A stretch of DNA of 7,793 nucleotides, taken from NCBI GenBank assembly GCA_030600625.1, contig JAUVLS010000054.1, forward strand, positions 1 through 7,793, given 5' to 3'. Positions 5,906 through 7,793 of this stretch are shown one piece after another (position 1 is the first letter of the stretch; every line of letters begins with the position of its first letter). This DNA comes from Bacteroidales bacterium. GTDB taxonomy: Bacteria; Bacteroidota; Bacteroidia; Bacteroidales; UBA12077. The translations under genes and the position numbers were made by a program. The notes under the pieces were generated by a model. The model had not been told where the DNA came from. It searched no databases and worked only from the letters and a program-made list of their open reading frames with translations.

Positions 5906-6039
5906 TGAAAAAAGGCAGAGTAATTATTACTCATAAAGCCAGAACATCTCTTCGTAGTTATATAAAGTACCTTAAAGAAAACGTATCAGAAGAAACTGCT
6001 CAACACGTAAGAAAAGGAATTATAAATACATGTAAAGAC

Positions 6040-6043
6040 TTAA
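6040..6043. repeat. TTAA flanking the insertion sequence, left
   Basis: TTAA directly outside the left inverted repeat. The same TTAA lies outside the right end at 7653-7656. This is consistent with a 4-bp target duplication, as made by IS1380-family elements. The flanking bases extend the symmetry to GACTTAA...TTAAGTC. Confidence 0.7.
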
Positions 6044-6059
6044 CCCGAATTATTCACAA
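6044..6059 (+). repeat. Left terminal inverted repeat
   Basis: CCCGAATTATTCACAA. It pairs with 7637-7652, whose reverse complement is CCCGCATTATTCACAA, one mismatch in 16. Confidence 0.9.
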
Positions 6060-6138
6060 TAATTGCAAATAATTGGATGTAATGTATTATATTTAAAGTA
6101 GTTAATCTGCAAATATAATTAACACAAAACACCCAATT

Positions 6139-7437
6139 ATGAGGACTAAAAATACATTATATTACAAGCAAAATCAAGCATATATTGTAGATTTTTCAGC
6201 AGAAGAGATCAGTTCTGATGTTCCTGTTTTTTTAGGTGAAAAGATAGAGCGTAAACACCGTTTAATAAGACATATAAGCAACTTTATTAATGACAGAAGA
6301 GAAAAAGATAAAGTTATATATAGTTATGAGCACATATTAAAGCAGCGTGTTTTTCTAATGATGCAAGGTTATGAAGATGCAAATGATGTTAACCATTTAA
6401 AGCATGATCCTGTCATAAAAAATGTACTGGGTGGAGATTTAGCTTCACAACCAACAATATCTCGCTTTGAAAACAATATTGATAAAGTAACTATTTTTAA
6501 TATTTTATATGGTTGGCTTAATAAATATGTTGAAAGCTTAGCAGGAAGAGAACAAGTAATTATTGATATTGATGCAACCGATGATCCCACTCATGGAAAT
6601 CAACAATTATCATGTTTTAATGGTTATTATAGTCAATTTATGTACAATGAGCTCTTGTTTCATGATGGAGAAACCGGACAAATAATATTACCAGTTTTAA
6701 GACCAGGAAATAGTCATTCAAATAAATGGTATGTATCCATTCTAAAAAGAGTAGTTAAGACAATAAAATCACAATATCCGGAAATAAAGATATTTATCAG
6801 AGCCGATAGTGGTTTTAGTAATGCGCCTTTTTACAAGCTGGCAGAAGATGAATCATTGTATTACGCTGTGGGTTTGGCAACAAACGAAGTATTAAAAAGA
6901 AAGGTTAAACGAGTAGAAAATGCAGTAAGATATTTGCACTTATCTCAAAAAGAAAAATATCAGCATTTTATAAGCTTTCAATATCAAGCTGGTTCGTGGC
7001 ATGCTCCACAACAATGTTATTCAAAAATTGAAAGCACAGGTATAGGAATGAATGTTAGGCATTTGGTAAGTAACTTACCGGAAAAAGAAGCAAGAGAAAT
7101 ATATTTTGGTTTTTATGTAAAAAGAGGAGATTCCAGCGAGAACAGAATTAAAGAATTAAAAAACATGTGTTTTTCCGATAGACTTTCTAATCATAATTTT
7201 TGGGCAAACTTCATGAGGCTAATAATTAGCAGCTTAACTTATGAGATGTTTCTGATCATTAAGAAAATGATACGAAAAACAAGGTTTAAGAAAGCGCATA
7301 AATGGCAAATTGACAACATTAGGTTATACCTTTTAAAAGCTGGAGGAACAATCAAAAAAACAACAAAACGCATCTATTTGAAAATATCTAAAGCCTTTGT
7401 CTATAAAGATCTACTTCTGGAATTAGCCTTTCAATAA
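6139..7437 (+). CDS. IS1380-family DDE transposase
   Basis: 432-residue cut-and-paste transposase acting on the element's own termini. The catalytic triad is recognisable: first Asp in IIDIDATDDPTHG (141-153, probably D145), second Asp in RADSGF (221-226, D223), Glu in RGDSSENRIKELK (329-341, E334). These motifs, NGYYSQFMYNELLF (161-174) and NHNFWANFMRLIISSLTYEM (351-370) are typical of IS1380. A C-terminal segment, IRLYLLKAGGTIKK (394-407), is also usual there. Length is normal and there is no frameshift. The ATG at 6139 follows ACCCAATT with no Shine-Dalgarno, as common in the phylum. A weak promoter could lie at TTG 6063-6065 with TATATTTA 6088-6095. The gene reads away from the disrupted toxin and towards the fumarase end. 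Confidence 0.95.
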   Translation: MRTKNTLYYKQNQAYIVDFSAEEISSDVPVFLGEKIERKHRLIRHISNFINDRREKDKVIYSYEHILKQRVFLMMQGYEDANDVNHLKHDPVIKNVLGGDLASQPTISRFENNIDKVTIFNILYGWLNKYVESLAGREQVIIDIDATDDPTHGNQQLSCFNGYYSQFMYNELLFHDGETGQIILPVLRPGNSHSNKWYVSILKRVVKTIKSQYPEIKIFIRADSGFSNAPFYKLAEDESLYYAVGLATNEVLKRKVKRVENAVRYLHLSQKEKYQHFISFQYQAGSWHAPQQCYSKIESTGIGMNVRHLVSNLPEKEAREIYFGFYVKRGDSSENRIKELKNMCFSDRLSNHNFWANFMRLIISSLTYEMFLIIKKMIRKTRFKKAHKWQIDNIRLYLLKAGGTIKKTTKRIYLKISKAFVYKDLLLELAFQ

Positions 7438-7636
7438 AAGCATCTGAAATAAAAAAATGAGATTACTTGGGATAATTATGCCCTGTTGTTAAATAATTAG
7501 AATTTTCACCAAAACTTTACCGAATTTAACACTAAAAGAACTTGATAATCGCAAAATATTGATCAAATAATACGAAAAACGTATTAATAGTTTAAATCTG
7601 TACTTTTAGCGTTCTTAAAATCATAGAATATTGTAG
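7438..7636. other. Non-coding right end of the insertion sequence
   Basis: No gene. A perfect hairpin TAATACG/CGTATTA (7568-7574 with 7580-7586, loop AAAAA) lies about 65 bp inside the right terminus. There is also an AT-only stem TAATTAT/ATAATTA (7473-7479 with 7493-7499). Neither has a T run, so they are not clear terminators. Confidence 0.5.
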
Positions 7637-7652
7637 TTGTGAATAATGCGGG
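7637..7652 (-). repeat. Right terminal inverted repeat
   Basis: TTGTGAATAATGCGGG on +, complementary to 6044-6059 with one mismatch (C opposite A at the fifth position). TTAA (7653-7656) follows immediately. Confidence 0.9.
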
Positions 7653-7793
7653 TTAAGTCATGCTGTAAAAATCATTTCCCTTGTCATCAACAAGTAGAAA
7701 TGCCGGAAAATCTTTAACTTCGATTCGGTAAATGGCTTCCATTCCCAGTTCAGGATATTCCAATAATTCTACATTAGTAATATTTTCTTGCGC
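7653..7793 (-). CDS. Class I fumarate hydratase, C-terminal end (5' part outside window)
   Basis: Iron-sulfur fumarase interconverting fumarate and malate in the TCA cycle or the reductive branch to succinate. Only the last 46 codons are visible, open to the right edge. [18 protein letters not shown], then [17 protein letters not shown], closely matches the C-terminal domain of FumA/FumB-type enzymes (the familiar [32 protein letters not shown]). The iron-sulfur ligands are upstream and not visible. The final codons read ATG ACT TAA, and the TAA lies in the TTAA flanking the insertion sequence. The stop may therefore be natural or created by the insertion; the E. coli enzyme continues a further 15 or so residues. 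The gene is transcribed towards the element and the TA island. Confidence 0.85.
   Translation of the reverse strand, partial: AQENITNVELLEYPELGMEAIYRIEVKDFPAFLLVDDKGNDFYSMT

Larger units (their letters stand above)
5899..6072 (+). pseudogene. ParE-like toxin truncated by the insertion sequence
   Basis: The frame opens with ATG at 5899 (overlapping the antitoxin stop by 7 nt) or ATG at 5905 in a TAATG junction. It encodes 57 residues. Residues about 8-48, VIITHKARTSLRSYIKYL then KENVSEETAQHVRKGIINTCKDL, match the N-terminal half of ParE/RelE toxins, which normally run to about 95-105 residues. From base 6044 the frame enters the left end of the insertion sequence and adds nine foreign residues (TRIIHNNCK) before a stop. 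The catalytic C-terminal strands are therefore missing, and the protein should be inactive. The remaining half is not found beyond the right end of the element at 7653, so more than a simple insertion occurred. Confidence 0.85.
6044..7652 (+). mobile_element. Complete IS1380-family insertion sequence, 1609 bp
   Basis: The element is bounded by 16-bp inverted repeats matching at 15 positions and flanked by TTAA on both sides. One transposase gene fills most of it, with 95 bp of left and 215 bp of right non-coding end. Size, single gene and transposase type fit the IS1380 family, which is frequent in Bacteroidota. Gene, termini and duplication all look intact, so it may be active. Confidence 0.9.

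Noticed and set aside
7568..7586. Hairpin in the right end of the insertion sequence as a transposase terminator
   Set aside because: The stem is perfect but has no following T run and lies 131 bp after the stop. It is noted as structure only.

Overview
This AT-rich window comes from a chromosome of the Bacteroidota. Three things point there: the ArgS, Ffh and FolD sequences look like that phylum; upstream regions carry the TAnnTTTG -7 promoter element typical of the phylum; and Shine-Dalgarno sequences are mostly weak or absent. A class I fumarate hydratase end at the right edge suggests an anaerobic or facultative lineage (Bacteroidales/Marinilabiliales-like), but that placement is inference.

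Layout. Positions 2-3203 are housekeeping, all on +: the 3' part of argS, then ffh (signal recognition particle GTPase), then folD (one-carbon folate enzyme). A 293-bp gap follows, holding several palindromes and a clear intrinsic terminator. From about 3430 to 6043 lies a compact accessory island. It has a RelE/ParE toxin-antitoxin (TA) pair on + (3497-4029), an unrecognised 141-residue gene on + (4222-4647), a higB-higA type TA pair on - (4829-5465), and a third TA operon on + (5645-6072) whose toxin is cut in half by an insertion sequence. The insertion sequence is a complete IS1380-family element (6044-7652) with 16-bp terminal inverted repeats and TTAA on both sides. The right edge (7653-7793, -) is the last 46 codons of a class I fumarate hydratase gene, whose stop codon lies inside the TTAA next to the element.

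How it fits together. The island is a stack of three type II TA modules between conserved genes, in different orientations and from different antitoxin families. Two observations stand out. First, the higBA module is bounded like an integron gene cassette. An attC-like folded site follows the higA stop, with a one-base extrahelical bulge on the expected arm, and its outer box is the exact reverse complement of the sequence at the other end of the module. Second, the promoter regions of the two + strand TA operons are 54/56 identical although their antitoxins differ, which suggests shared autoregulation or modular exchange. The insertion sequence has inactivated the third toxin while leaving its antitoxin intact, and the missing half of the toxin is not on the other side of the element.
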